DNA of 64,000 nt, taken from Methylococcales bacterium. GTDB taxonomy: Bacteria > Pseudomonadota > Gammaproteobacteria > Methylococcales > Methylomonadaceae. Positions 9,197 to 18,299 of the stretch are shown here, piece by piece; within the stretch, counting starts at the first letter, position 1; each line of letters starts with the position of its first letter. Position numbers and translations under genes: made by a program. The notes under the pieces are model-generated. The model was not told where the DNA came from and ran no database searches. It worked only from the letters and a program-made list of their open reading frames with translations. Where the stretch lies: assembly GCA_030949405.1 (NCBI GenBank), contig JAUZSN010000002.1:1-64000 (forward strand). Direction: 5' to 3'.

Positions 9197-10375
9197 ATGA
9201 AATTATCGTGTGTCAAATTACTCCCGCTTATACTTTTAATAACGGCGTGTAGTGAAACTGTCCCTATTATCAAGGAAAAACCCGTTGCTTTATCCATTAT
9301 CATTGACCCGAAGGTTATTGCGGAACCCCCGATTACATCGACACGCTTGTCATCACTGAAACTTTATCCCACCGATTTTCAAGCCTTATCAGGCTGGAAT
9401 AAAGACAATCATGCGAAGGCTTATCAATCGTTTAAACGCTCCTGTCGTTATTGGAACAAACAAGCCGACCATAAACGCATGAAAGGTTTATTTGATTTAG
9501 GGAAACTGGGCGATTGGAAACGTTTATGTAAAATTACCGTGGCTTCAGGTCAAGAAAAAAAGGTTTTTGAACACGAGTTTAAACCCTATGCAGTCAATGA
9601 TAAGGGAACCTTTAAAGGCTTATTTACAGGGTATTTTATCCCTCAACTCAATGGGTCTTATACTAAAACGGAGCGTTATAATATTCCCGTTTATCGTCGC
9701 CCCAAAAGTGCGCATTTACGTCGTTTAACCCGAAGCCAAATTTATAATCAAGGGCTACGTGGAAAAGGGTTGGAATTATTATGGGTTGATAATTTAATGG
9801 ATGTTTTTTTCATGGAAGTCCAAGGCTCAGGGCGAGTGAAAATGGAAAATGGTTCACTACAAGGGTTAAGTTACGGCGGAAGTAATGGCCGTTCTTATTA
9901 TGCGATTGGAAAAACCTTAGTAGATAATGATGAAATTTCGCGTAAAGATATTTCAATGCAAACCATTCGTGCATGGATAGATCAGCATCCAAAAGAAGGG
10001 TTAAAATTAATGAAGAAAAATCGCTCTTATGTGTATTTTCGTTTAACGAAGGTTAAGCCGTCAGAAGGCGCGGTCGGTGCCATGGGACAACCGTTAACGG
10101 CCCAACATAGTTTAGCGGTTGATCGTAAACATTTACCTCTAGGAATTCCTATTTGGCTCGAAGCTGAACACCCTCTTAATACTAAAAAATCCATTGAACA
10201 TTTAGTGATGGCACAAGATACAGGTGGGGCCATTAAAGGCGCGATACGGGGTGATTTATATTGGGGTGAAGGCGCAAATGCAGGAAAATTTGCAGGGGCG
10301 ATGAAATCATCAGGACGTTATTATTTATTATTACCTCGTCATTTATCGGCTAAAATTTCCTTGAGTGATGGCTAA
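9197..10375 (+). CDS. mltA: Membrane-bound lytic murein transglycosylase A
   Basis: 392 aa. Lipoprotein signal peptide with lipobox LITAC (Cys about 18). The MltA beta-barrel domain (GLFTGYFIPQLNGS to about residue 250) is followed by a C-terminal 3D domain with the conserved Asp triad (AQDTGGAIKGAIRGDLYWG). The enzyme cleaves the MurNAc-GlcNAc bond of peptidoglycan with 1,6-anhydro product formation, from the outer membrane. Length and domain order are standard. It follows aas closely in the same direction. Confidence 0.92.
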   Translation: MKLSCVKLLPLILLITACSETVPIIKEKPVALSIIIDPKVIAEPPITSTRLSSLKLYPTDFQALSGWNKDNHAKAYQSFKRSCRYWNKQADHKRMKGLFDLGKLGDWKRLCKITVASGQEKKVFEHEFKPYAVNDKGTFKGLFTGYFIPQLNGSYTKTERYNIPVYRRPKSAHLRRLTRSQIYNQGLRGKGLELLWVDNLMDVFFMEVQGSGRVKMENGSLQGLSYGGSNGRSYYAIGKTLVDNDEISRKDISMQTIRAWIDQHPKEGLKLMKKNRSYVYFRLTKVKPSEGAVGAMGQPLTAQHSLAVDRKHLPLGIPIWLEAEHPLNTKKSIEHLVMAQDTGGAIKGAIRGDLYWGEGANAGKFAGAMKSSGRYYLLLPRHLSAKISLSDG

Positions 10376-10404
10376 CCTTTATACGAAAATTTACTTAAAA
10401 TAAA

Positions 10405-10725
10405 ATGATTTGTCCTAATTGTTTGAAAAAAATAAATTACCACGAGTCCGTTAAAATTGAAACCAAGGACGGTATCGAAAGAGTCAGCAAATGTCCTAAA
10501 TGTAATGGATATTTCAAACCCTCTTGCTCAACCCCTTTTTTTTATTCCCAACTTGGATTCATCCCTTTAATTTGGTTTTCTGTTATACCCGATCAATTTG
10601 AAATAATTAAATACGGTCTTACTATTATCGGCTACCAACTTAAGACAGGACACGTTGAGGTTAAGCCTCGTTTCGTAGTGCCTATTGATAGTCTTGCAAT
10701 ACGGCGGTTAATTCAGACATATTAA
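10405..10725 (+). pseudogene. Zinc-ribbon protein, 3' end overwritten by an IS relic
   Basis: The frame encodes 106 aa. It opens with a C4 zinc ribbon (CPNC at 3-6 and CPKC near 30-33), then a hydrophobic segment around residues 48-62 and IIKYGLTII. From 10630 the sequence is a 22/23 match to the terminal inverted repeat of the 1.7 kb IS found elsewhere in the window. The last 30 or so codons are therefore not original, and the frame runs into the 3' end of the convergent kinase gene. It looks like a small CPXCG-type membrane protein truncated by an IS that has since been lost. Function unknown. Confidence 0.5.
10630..10652. mobile_element. Solo inverted-repeat relic of the 1.7 kb IS
   Basis: The block beginning GGCTACCAACTTAAGAC differs at one of 23 positions from the left end of the IS at 18300, 48175 and 23688. 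No transposase or second end follows. It is a footprint of an IS copy lost by deletion, reading into what is now the intergenic/kinase 3' region. Confidence 0.7.
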
Positions 10726-12892
10726 TAGGCTTAGTAATATAATTATCAAACACGCCTTTCGCCTCATCAAGATCTTGCTTCATTGCAGCGGCTGTCACCG
10801 CAATAACAGGGACATTGGCAAAATGAGGCAAACGTTTTAAGCGTTTGGTTAGCTCAATACCATTCATTTTAGGTAAATGTATATCCATTAAAATTAAATC
10901 AAATACTTGTTTTGAAAGCATTTCCCAGCCTATTTCAGCAGAATTTGCTAAATATAACTTCGATTCTTCACGCTTTTCAAAAAATGCTTCGATTAATTGT
11001 TGATTAATCGGGTTATCCTCAACATAAAGTACCGATTGCTTAAGTTTTTTAGTTAATTTAAAGGGTTCTTCGATGATAGGACACAATTCTATAAGTCCCG
11101 CAGTTACATTAACAGGCTCTGCTAACGGCAACTCAAACCAAAAGGTTGTCCCTTTATGTTCAACACTCTCAAAATCAATTTTTCCTTGCATCAATTCGAC
11201 TAAATTTTTAGTGACCATTAAGCCCACTCCCGTGCCTTCAATATCTGAATTTTCCCGTCCAAGTCGATTAAACGCATCAAAAACTTTGGCCTGATTTTTC
11301 AGTGGAATCCCAATCCCTGTATCACTAATACTCATTTTAATCGAATCATGATGGGTTAATGTCCACTCAATATGAACCGTGCCACCCCGTCGATTGTATT
11401 TAATCGCATTGCTTAATAAATTTAATAAAACTTGTTTTAAACGAACATAATCCGCTAAGACACAAGACGTTAATTCCTGAGTCACAATATTAAGGCTCAC
11501 CTCGTTTTGTATCGCAAGGCTGTCTACTAACGATACACTTTCATTGACAATATCGGCTAAATTCACGGCTTCAATAGAGACTTTTGTTTTCCCCGCTTCA
11601 ATCGCTGATAACGATAAAACCTCATTAATCAACGCTAATAAATGATTTCCTGCGTTAATAACGTAGCCTGTTTTTTCTTTTTGTTTAGGGGTTAACGGGG
11701 TCTTCAGGTCATTTTCTAATAATTGAGAAAATCCTAAAATAGCATTAAGCGGGGTGCGTAATTCATGGCTCATTGATGATAAAAACTCAGACTTTGCTTG
11801 ATTGGCTTTTTCCGCCGCTTCAGCCGATAGCCTTAATTGTTGCTCATTATCTTTATCATGAGTAATATCTAAATGGCTGCCAATAATTCGGGCGGGACTG
11901 TTTGTTTTATCCTTTTCTACAACCTTCGCAATAGAACGAAACCACAGCCATTTTCCCGCTTTTGTTTGTATTCGATAATCAACCGTACAAGGGCCGCCTG
12001 TTTCCAAACACGTTTGATAATGTGACAGCACAGATTTTTCATCGTCTTTATGAACACAAGACAACCACTCATCTAAAATTGAATAAAACTTTAATGATTC
12101 ATAGCCTAATAAATGATAATAACCGTCACTCACCGAAAATTCACCCGTTAAAATATTATGATCGAACCAGTTTAATTTAGAAATAGTTAACCCCAGTGAT
12201 AAGCGTTCTTCATTTTGGGCTAATTGTCGGGTGATTTTTTTAATATTATGAACCGAGGCAAGGTAAGTTAAACTGGTAATCAATAAAAATAAAATTGTGA
12301 TAACGAGGGTTTTATAAAACTCTTTATTTAATAAGGCTTCTCGATGAGAAATTGACATTTCAGCCACCGAAAAATAAAACAGACCATCGGCTGAATATAA
12401 AGGAATAAACACCTGTCGAAACGCGCCCCACTGATCGCGGTATTCAATAAACGATTTTTGTCTTTTTTTAAATAACCCATAAATGTCTGTATTGGTATTA
12501 TTATACGGGGTGAAATAGGTATTAATATTTCCCCCTAACGCCAGTGATTCTTTTGTTGCACTAGACGAGCTAAAAACCACCTTATTATTTTTCAAGATTA
12601 AGGTGTAAATAAAATTAATATCATTTTTAGCCGTATATTGAGATAATTTAATAATATTATGAATACCTTGCTCATCAGTTTGGTCCCCCGCACTCATTCC
12701 TTGATGGTGGTAATGATCCGTTAATAATAAGGGAACGGTTCGCGCAGCATCTTCAAGTTGTTGATCTAAATACTGATACAATCTCTTTTTTTCTTCATTA
12801 AAGCTAAAACAAGCGTAACCAATAACCCAAATTAGGTAGAGAATAAAGGCGGAAAGAATATATAAATTTGACTGTGATTTTTGAAAAATCAT
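10682..12892 (-). CDS. Hybrid sensor histidine kinase with C-terminal receiver
   Basis: 736 aa. TM1 at about 10-29, periplasmic sensor about 30-190, TM2 about 194-214. A PAS domain with PAC-like end (about 230-350) follows, then HisKA with SHELRTPLNAILGFSQ (phospho-acceptor His 376). The HATPase has the N box NLLSNAIKYN and GTGVGL G-box. A REC domain lies at about 615-733 with VEDN, the acceptor Asp in LILMDIHLPKMNG and a conserved Lys in ITKP. The periplasmic signal is unknown. No partner regulator or Hpt gene is adjacent, so it may pass phosphate to a distant protein or act through its own receiver. The gene is intact. Confidence 0.9.
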   Translation of the reverse strand: MIFQKSQSNLYILSAFILYLIWVIGYACFSFNEEKKRLYQYLDQQLEDAARTVPLLLTDHYHHQGMSAGDQTDEQGIHNIIKLSQYTAKNDINFIYTLILKNNKVVFSSSSATKESLALGGNINTYFTPYNNTNTDIYGLFKKRQKSFIEYRDQWGAFRQVFIPLYSADGLFYFSVAEMSISHREALLNKEFYKTLVITILFLLITSLTYLASVHNIKKITRQLAQNEERLSLGLTISKLNWFDHNILTGEFSVSDGYYHLLGYESLKFYSILDEWLSCVHKDDEKSVLSHYQTCLETGGPCTVDYRIQTKAGKWLWFRSIAKVVEKDKTNSPARIIGSHLDITHDKDNEQQLRLSAEAAEKANQAKSEFLSSMSHELRTPLNAILGFSQLLENDLKTPLTPKQKEKTGYVINAGNHLLALINEVLSLSAIEAGKTKVSIEAVNLADIVNESVSLVDSLAIQNEVSLNIVTQELTSCVLADYVRLKQVLLNLLSNAIKYNRRGGTVHIEWTLTHHDSIKMSISDTGIGIPLKNQAKVFDAFNRLGRENSDIEGTGVGLMVTKNLVELMQGKIDFESVEHKGTTFWFELPLAEPVNVTAGLIELCPIIEEPFKLTKKLKQSVLYVEDNPINQQLIEAFFEKREESKLYLANSAEIGWEMLSKQVFDLILMDIHLPKMNGIELTKRLKRLPHFANVPVIAVTAAAMKQDLDEAKGVFDNYITKPINMSELTAVLQDYQ

Positions 12893-13043
12893 AAGGATTC
12901 AACTTAAAGGTTTGACAAATTATGACTATAAAGGAAAGTTATGACAGAAATATTAATTGGAGTTTTTTTTAGATTAATGAACGAGTCCCAGCAATAAAAT
13001 ATTGCTCTATTGCAAAATAAAATCAAATAAGCTAGGGTTAAGG

Positions 13044-14623
13044 GTATCTACTTTAAATTTCAGGGTAAAACAAATATCAGACCTGCAAACTTTGCGCTTT
13101 TTGAGCGATAAGATTCGCCATAGACGGCATTTTGAATTCACCACTAACTCGGTCATAAACATAATCATAAAAACTCACGGCTAGTTTTTTAGCCGTTTCA
13201 GCAAGACTCATAAAACTGTCTTTGATTTTCGTGCCTTTCTCATTTCGAGTCTGGAAGCTTATGTCTCGCGCACGCGCTTGTCTTCTTGCGCCGAGTTCGG
13301 CTGCATTATTATGTAATGGTAATTTCGGAAGTTCCAAAACTCGCAATAATTCGGTCTTTTTCGCCAGTGTTTTGGCGATGCGATCATTGAGGTCTTCATA
13401 ATCGCTTGTGGTTGCAAACAATTCATCAAATCGCGTTAACAACCATGCCTTTTTATCGGGGCAGGGATTTTTTTGATAGTTAAGCAACTCCTTATAATAC
13501 TCCCAATAGTGCCCTCGAAAATCGGCTAATGCTTGCTGATGTATTTCCAGAATTGGACGGAGTTTTTTGTAGTGGCGAGCATCGTGAACCCAGCATAACC
13601 CCAAATGTTCCGTCAGTAATTTGAATTGCGGCGCATCGTCTGCAAGCAAGGTTTCAATAACAGGAAAATCCGTTTGTTGCTGATAATAGGCAATGGCGCA
13701 AGCTTCGGTGACATGCGTTGCCTGTCTTACGCCTAAGGTATTTAAGATCGCTAAGTGCAACTTAAATTGCGCTTCATTCATCACTGTATTGACAGGTATT
13801 TGAGCATCAACTTTTACCCGCGCTTTATCAGCTAACTTGAACTCGTCAAGCAAGGATTGAGCTTGTTGATTGTAGATATAATGGCGTGGCGCATAATCGG
13901 TCAGCACGTCCAGAACCGATAAACGGTCTTTGTTTTTAGGGGTGAAATAAGCGGTAAACAAGTCATTGCAGACCACCTGACAATAGTGGTTGTCACCGTT
14001 GACTCGCGCACTGGTATCATCAATATGACCGTATCACTGTTGAGAATACCGCTGCGATAAAGCTCGCTTTTTTCCTGAGACTTAAGCATGGGAATTAAGC
14101 TACGAAAAAGCCTTTAGATACTAAGTCGCTAGGCAAGCCAGTTTTGTCGAGTAGGCATTTTAGCGTTTGGTCGATTTTAACTCGTGGGATCTTGGGTTTA
14201 CGGCGGCGTTTTTTCTTATCCGAGTCCGTATTTTCAGTGTCGTTATTAGTTTCTTTTTGCGCGTCAACTTGTGCTTTTTTACGTTCGTCTTCGGATGAAA
14301 TATCATCACCCTTATTATTTTTATTGGGTTTGATATCAGGCTTTCCCTGCTCACCTTTCAAGCGATTAACCTCGTCACGAAGTTGCTGTAATTCAGTTTC
14401 TAAAGACAATTTATCACTGGATAAGCGTTCAATAAGATTGAATATTTTTTTGACAATATCCTGCGCTTCGCTACTTTCAATTTGAGCGATTTTTTGATAA
14501 ATGGCGTTAGTTTCAGTCTGTAGGTCGTGGATATTCAAAGTATGTAACTATTCGTTCTTTTATGATATGTTGTCAAATCTATTTTAGAAATTTTATCTTT
14601 ACCCTGAGATTTAAAGTAGATAC
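13044..14623 (-). mobile_element. IS66-type element, internally deleted
   Basis: Bounded by 26-bp inverted repeats GTATCTACTTTAAATT... / ...ATTTAAAGTAGATAC with one mismatch. It is 1580 bp against 1833 bp for the copy at 32886-34718. Two internal deletions remove 253 bp of the transposase, one joining 34203/34052-equivalent positions and one around the CHC region. The flanks (GGTTAAGG on the left, GAACTAAC on the right) are not a target duplication, unlike the full copy. A rearrangement therefore occurred at this site, which is also the left edge of the prophage region. Confidence 0.85.
13077..14538 (-). pseudogene. IS66-type transposase (TnpC-like), deleted
   Basis: The N-terminal 140 residues (coiled coil with ELQQLRDEVNRLKGEQGKP, then a basic KKKRRRKPKIP block) are in one frame (14538-14095). 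The C-terminal catalytic part is in another (13976-13077), with ADDAPQFKLL and the C-terminal NNAAELGARRQARARDIS motif containing the last catalytic Glu. The segment joining them is lost. It cannot make a functional enzyme. Confidence 0.85.
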
Positions 14624-14737
14624 GAACTAACTTTATGTTTGAATTTTAGCGATATTGTTTGTTTTTTGTTTACATCGAATTGATATAAGCTGAAAAAAAA
14701 TTAAAAAATAAGCCACTCATTAATATTTAATTACTAT

Positions 14738-14892
14738 AAATAAATAAAAGTCAAGTTATCAGTGATAATTAAAATAACTTGACTTTCTTGATTCTTCTTG
14801 TATTGCGTTCTATCAGCTATTTAAAATGCACCTTGCCATTAACATCATAAAATTAAATTTCATTGATTCCTGAGAAATAAATAAAAGTCAAG
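14738..14892. repeat. 18-bp direct repeats flanking a 13-bp hairpin
   Basis: AAATAAATAAAAGTCAAG occurs exactly at 14738-14755 and 14875-14892, 137 bp apart. The second copy covers the stop codon of the restriction nuclease gene. Between them AAAGTCAAGTTAT (14747-14759) pairs perfectly with ATAACTTGACTTT (14774-14786), a plausible terminator for the leftward nuclease operon. The rest of 14624-14887 shows no gene. Confidence 0.6.
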
Positions 14893-15808
14893 GTTTATTT
14901 ATAATGCTTCGACATCTGGGAAAATTAACACAGCCCCAAAACTCCCGCCCAATATTACTTCCTTTTTTACTTACTCTTATTGTCATTTTTACATTACATT
15001 TTGCACAGGTTGGTGTTGTATAGTTACCACTTGTCGCAACGGCTAATAATTTTACTTGGTGACTTTCTTCTAGCTTATTCATTCGATTAATAAGTTCATT
15101 GCAATCAATCAAGTATAATTTTTTATTGACACAAAAAGTTTTGGCATCTGGTGTAAATGTTGAAGTTGTAAAAAATATGCCTTTTTCTACACCCTCGCTC
15201 GCCATTACACCAAATAGTTCACGAACTAAATTAACACCAATTTGTTTTTTCCATGCTTTACATTGAGCAATACCAACTAGCTTTCCTTCTAAAGAATTGA
15301 TTGTTATGTCAATGCCACCATCCGCACCATTACCTGTTCCGTTCGCCTTCCAGTTTCTTATCCGTAAATATTCAATACACACATTTTCGTAATTTTTCCA
15401 ATCAATAGAAAGTAAAAGAGATTTTGTTAGTTTTTGCTTCGTAGGTACGATTCCACTTAAAAATGGAAAATCATGAGCATTATTCTTTTTTAAAGGGGAA
15501 TTTTTTAGCTTAGGCTCTGTTTTTGATTCAGTTCGCCTCTCGGTGTCTATTCTTTTACCACTTAAGGAGTTGTATTTTTTGTAATTATCTTCTTTTACTT
15601 TAACTTTTTTTATTTCATCGTTTATATGTCTTTTAACTGCATTATCTTTTCTTTCTTTTTCCACTCTTTTCTTTTTAATAGCTTCTGCATTAGCCCTCTC
15701 CATTTCGATTTTAAACTGACGTTTTGCATCATTTAGAAAATTGGCAATACTATCTATCAAAGTTTTTTTCTTTTTTGGTTTGAAATTTTCGTGATGATAC
15801 CTGCTCAT
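14888..15808 (-). CDS. Mrr-like restriction endonuclease with C4 zinc ribbon
   Basis: 306 aa. Residues 1-110 are highly basic and coiled (KKKR, EKERKDNAVKRH). Residues 135-240 form an Mrr_cat/PD-(D/E)XK domain: WKNYENVCIEYL, GADGGIDI with the catalytic Asp, and AQCKAW (the QxK motif). Residues 270-303 are a topoisomerase-type zinc ribbon (CAKC...FWGCVNFPRCRS). Such proteins act as modification-dependent or stand-alone nucleases. No methylase lies nearby. It is 30 bp downstream of the XRE gene in the same direction, so the two form an operon. It is probably prophage cargo, perhaps superinfection exclusion; that role is inference. Confidence 0.8.
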   Translation of the reverse strand: MSRYHHENFKPKKKKTLIDSIANFLNDAKRQFKIEMERANAEAIKKKRVEKERKDNAVKRHINDEIKKVKVKEDNYKKYNSLSGKRIDTERRTESKTEPKLKNSPLKKNNAHDFPFLSGIVPTKQKLTKSLLLSIDWKNYENVCIEYLRIRNWKANGTGNGADGGIDITINSLEGKLVGIAQCKAWKKQIGVNLVRELFGVMASEGVEKGIFFTTSTFTPDAKTFCVNKKLYLIDCNELINRMNKLEESHQVKLLAVATSGNYTTPTCAKCNVKMTIRVSKKGSNIGREFWGCVNFPRCRSIINKP

Positions 15809-15838
15809 ATTATCCCCATCTCTCTATTATTTTATTAG

Positions 15839-16135
15839 CTAATACGTACCCGTGCGTAGACTTTTAAGGTTTTGTCTTAGCAGTTCTTCTTCAATTTCTG
15901 GACTGATCTGTCCTACTTCTGGAATTACTTTACCTGTTGTTATCCAATAGGTATATTTGGGAAAAACTTTACTTATGGCTTCACAATGCCAAGCGTATGC
16001 TTTTTGCTTTCCCTGTTCTAAATTAATTATTGCATTTTTTGAGATTCCTGTTTTTTCTGCAAACTCTCCTCTACCTATATTTAAGTGATCTCTTAATTCT
16101 CGAATTCTTTTGTTTATAGCTAATTCATTAATCAT
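15839..16135 (-). CDS. XRE-family regulator, probable prophage repressor or controller
   Basis: 98 aa. Residues 8-45 are a helix-turn-helix (IRELRDHLNIGRGEFAEKTG then SKNAIINLEQGKQ). The C-terminal half holds a YTYWITTGKVIPEVGQISPE segment of a type seen in phage and plasmid Cro/CI-like proteins. It is the first gene of the leftward operon with the Mrr-like nuclease. It faces the rightward phage genes across a 200-bp control region that contains a nested palindrome directly next to its start codon. That arrangement suggests it represses both directions. Confidence 0.8.
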   Translation of the reverse strand: MINELAINKRIRELRDHLNIGRGEFAEKTGISKNAIINLEQGKQKAYAWHCEAISKVFPKYTYWITTGKVIPEVGQISPEIEEELLRQNLKSLRTGTY

Positions 16136-16141
16136 TTTTTT

Positions 16142-16200
16142 TGGGTATGGTAAAATATACTTGTGGTATAAGATACCTTATGGTATATTTTACTACGCAT
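16142..16200. promoter_or_regulatory. Nested palindromic operator in the divergent control region
   Basis: GTAAAATATAC (16150-16160) pairs perfectly with GTATATTTTAC (16183-16193). Inside it GGTATAAGATACC (16165-16177) is a second dyad with nearly the same centre (about 16171). The motif GGTAT recurs three times. It begins 7-15 bp upstream of the XRE start codon, so it is a natural autoregulatory operator also placed to control the rightward phage genes. Confidence 0.6.
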
Positions 16201-16338
16201 TAGAAAATTTCTCTGTCTTATTGTGACGCAATGAAACAGGCTGAGAGTTAATTATGGAACAACTATCTATTAGTATCAATTTTTATAGGTGTTTTTCCAT
16301 AGATTAGCTATTTTTTTATTATTTATTCCGGGCAGGCA

Positions 16339-16760
16339 ATGAATACTTATACTTATAAATTAAAAACTGAACTTTATCGTGAATATAAAGTTAGTTGTGA
16401 ACAGGCAGTTCTTAAACAAATACATGATGATGATGATTATTTGACTCTTCAGAATTCTGATGGTTATCTTATTGTTTTAAATCAGGATTTACCGTTTAGA
16501 GGAAGTTATAAAGTTGATTCTGATTTTTTTTAATTTTTAGAAATCTCTCAAAGTGTTTTTCATGACCTACCTGATGATGAGCTTTCTTGTTTTTATTTTG
16601 CAGATGATTTAGATTTTTTATTTGATGCTCTAAAAATATTTAAACAAAAGAAGAAGCAGTGCCTGCCCAGTCCTCCTCCCTTAACTGCTTTGAGTCCTAT
16701 CGAGGAGGGCTATTCTATTGATGGTCTATTGAATGGATTTGTGGAACTTAATCATGATTG
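16339..16760 (+). CDS. Small phage ORF, with in-frame TAA
   Basis: ATG 16339 gives 64 aa (to TAA 16531-16533) beginning MNTYTYKLKTELYREYK. The same frame continues past the stop for 75 more codons (FLEISQSVFHDLPDDELSC...) to TGA 16758-16760, which overlaps the rep ATG at 16754. Either this is one gene of about 140 aa broken by the TAA, or two short ORFs of which the second lacks a start. Acidic content is high (DDDDY, DDELS). Function unknown. It is the first rightward gene of the prophage. Confidence 0.5.
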
Positions 16761-18099
16761 AATATACACCTAAACGCTCAGAATTTTCTAAAGTCATTGA
16801 TCAAGGTCGCGTTTTTTTTGATTTTTCTCGCAATGCAGAGCAGTCTACCCCCATTACTAAAATAGGGGGGTAAAGTCTAAAAAAACCACACCCAACACGT
16901 TAGCATCTGATCTCTTAAATTGGGAAACTCCAGTTTTAGACAGATTAAATCCTTTATTACAATACACATTAGCTAATATTGATTCTAATCAAACCGCGCT
17001 CGAAAATTTAAATATCGTTTCGATCGGTTCAGGTGATAAAGCAAAAATAACCAGAATCCCCAAGCCTAATTGCACGGTTAACCCTGATTATTCATTTTTT
17101 GATTGGGTTAATTTCACTTTTAAAAAATATGATTATTTTAGTAAATTTGACCATGATGATGATTTAGTTCAAAACTTATCTACCTATCTTTTTGATATTT
17201 TCGGTTACGGAGTATCAACTAAACGTTCTGGTGGGTTAAATATGTATACTGAAAGTTGGAACATGGGGAAGGTGGGTTGGGGCTTTGTTTGCATCGGTGG
17301 GCAGAATGATAGCGTCATGGTTTCAATTAAAGCGCAAGGTCTGTACGCAGCACGATCGGGGTGGGAAAGGCGTTTATATAAATTTATCAATTCAATAGAT
17401 AGTGCCAAATTAACCCGTGTTGATCTAGCTCATGACGCTTTTGATTCTCAACTTTCAATCAATGATTATTTTCATTTATATAGACAAGACAAATTTACTA
17501 GTCGTGGTAGAAGGCCATCAGTTGAGTTATTAGGCGACTGGGTTAATGAAAACATTAAAGGCAGAACGCTCAATATTGGTAACCGAAAATCAGGCAAGCT
17601 GTTAAGGATTTATGAAAAGGGAAGACAACTAGGTCGGGGGTTTTCAGATCAATACCCTAATTGGATTAGAGTTGAGTTAGAAATAAGAGCATCGCAACGT
17701 GAATTGCCTACTGAAATGCTTTTAAAACCTGCCCAGTACTTAGCTGGGGCCTATCCTGCACTAGCATTTATTTGTGAAAATCAAGAGGTTATTAAGACTA
17801 TAAAAAAGTCCACAAAAATGACCGTTTCTAGTTCTATAGAAGTAACGCGTCATCAGTTTGGAAAACACATTAAATTTCATGCTGAACTTTTTGGTGCAGC
17901 AGAAACGATTCAAATTTTAACCGAGGGAGTTACTGAATTACCTGAACGATTAGATATACAAGATTATTCCACATTTGATTTTAAATCTTATTGTAAATCT
18001 GAAAATCTTGAACTCCTTTACATTCATCAATTGTTGAATGATTTCACTCCGACTGACCTTGAACGGTTAGATTATCAAACATTTATAAATAACAATTAA
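16754..18099 (+). pseudogene. Filamentous-phage replication initiation protein, frameshifted
   Basis: ATG 16754 opens a frame (MIEYTPKRSEFSKVIDQGRV) that stops at 16871-16873 just after a G6 run (16865-16870). One more G would join it to the long frame that continues to 18099. The reconstructed protein is about 448 aa and matches the Rep_trans/replication initiation factor pattern: FFDWVNFTF, GGLNMYTESWNMGKVGWGF, GGQNDSVMVSIKAQG and the metal/catalytic-region LTRVDLAHDAFD. It would nick the phage origin for rolling-circle replication. The internal ATG 17242 gives 285 aa that lacks the N-terminus. Slippage in the G run is the likely lesion. Confidence 0.75.
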
Positions 18100-18108
18100 G
18101 GTTTTATT

Positions 18109-18299
18109 ATGATATTGAAAATTTACGGTCTTACAAAATCAAAGGGAACTTTAGAGGATGGTACTAAATACGATTCTGCTAAGGTTTATTCTATGGCTCG
18201 CTTAAAATCTGCTGATAATCATAATGGATTTGCAGGTATTCAATTAAGAGGTACTCCAGAAATTTATGAAAAATGGCTTGATTTTCCTTATACCAAAGA
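18109..18299 (+). pseudogene. Gene V-like small phage protein, truncated by IS
   Basis: Begins MILKIYGLTKSKGTLEDG 9 bp after rep and keeps 63-64 native codons (to FPYTKE) before the inverted repeat of the 1.7 kb IS at 18300. The frame then reads 11 codons into the IS. Position right after rep and the beta-strand-rich look (SKGTLEDGTKYDSAKVY, GFAGIQLRGTPEIY) fit an inovirus single-stranded DNA-binding protein. The identification is positional and tentative. Confidence 0.5.

Noticed and set aside
14144-14485. 113-aa plus-strand ORF antisense to the IS66-type transposase N-terminus
   Set aside because: It is a low-complexity shadow of the coiled-coil region. The same shadow occurs at 34239-34580. 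No RBS, no family look.
13044-14623. An 8-bp target duplication for the deleted IS66 copy
   Set aside because: The flanks GGTTAAGG and GAACTAAC do not match, so no duplication is claimed.
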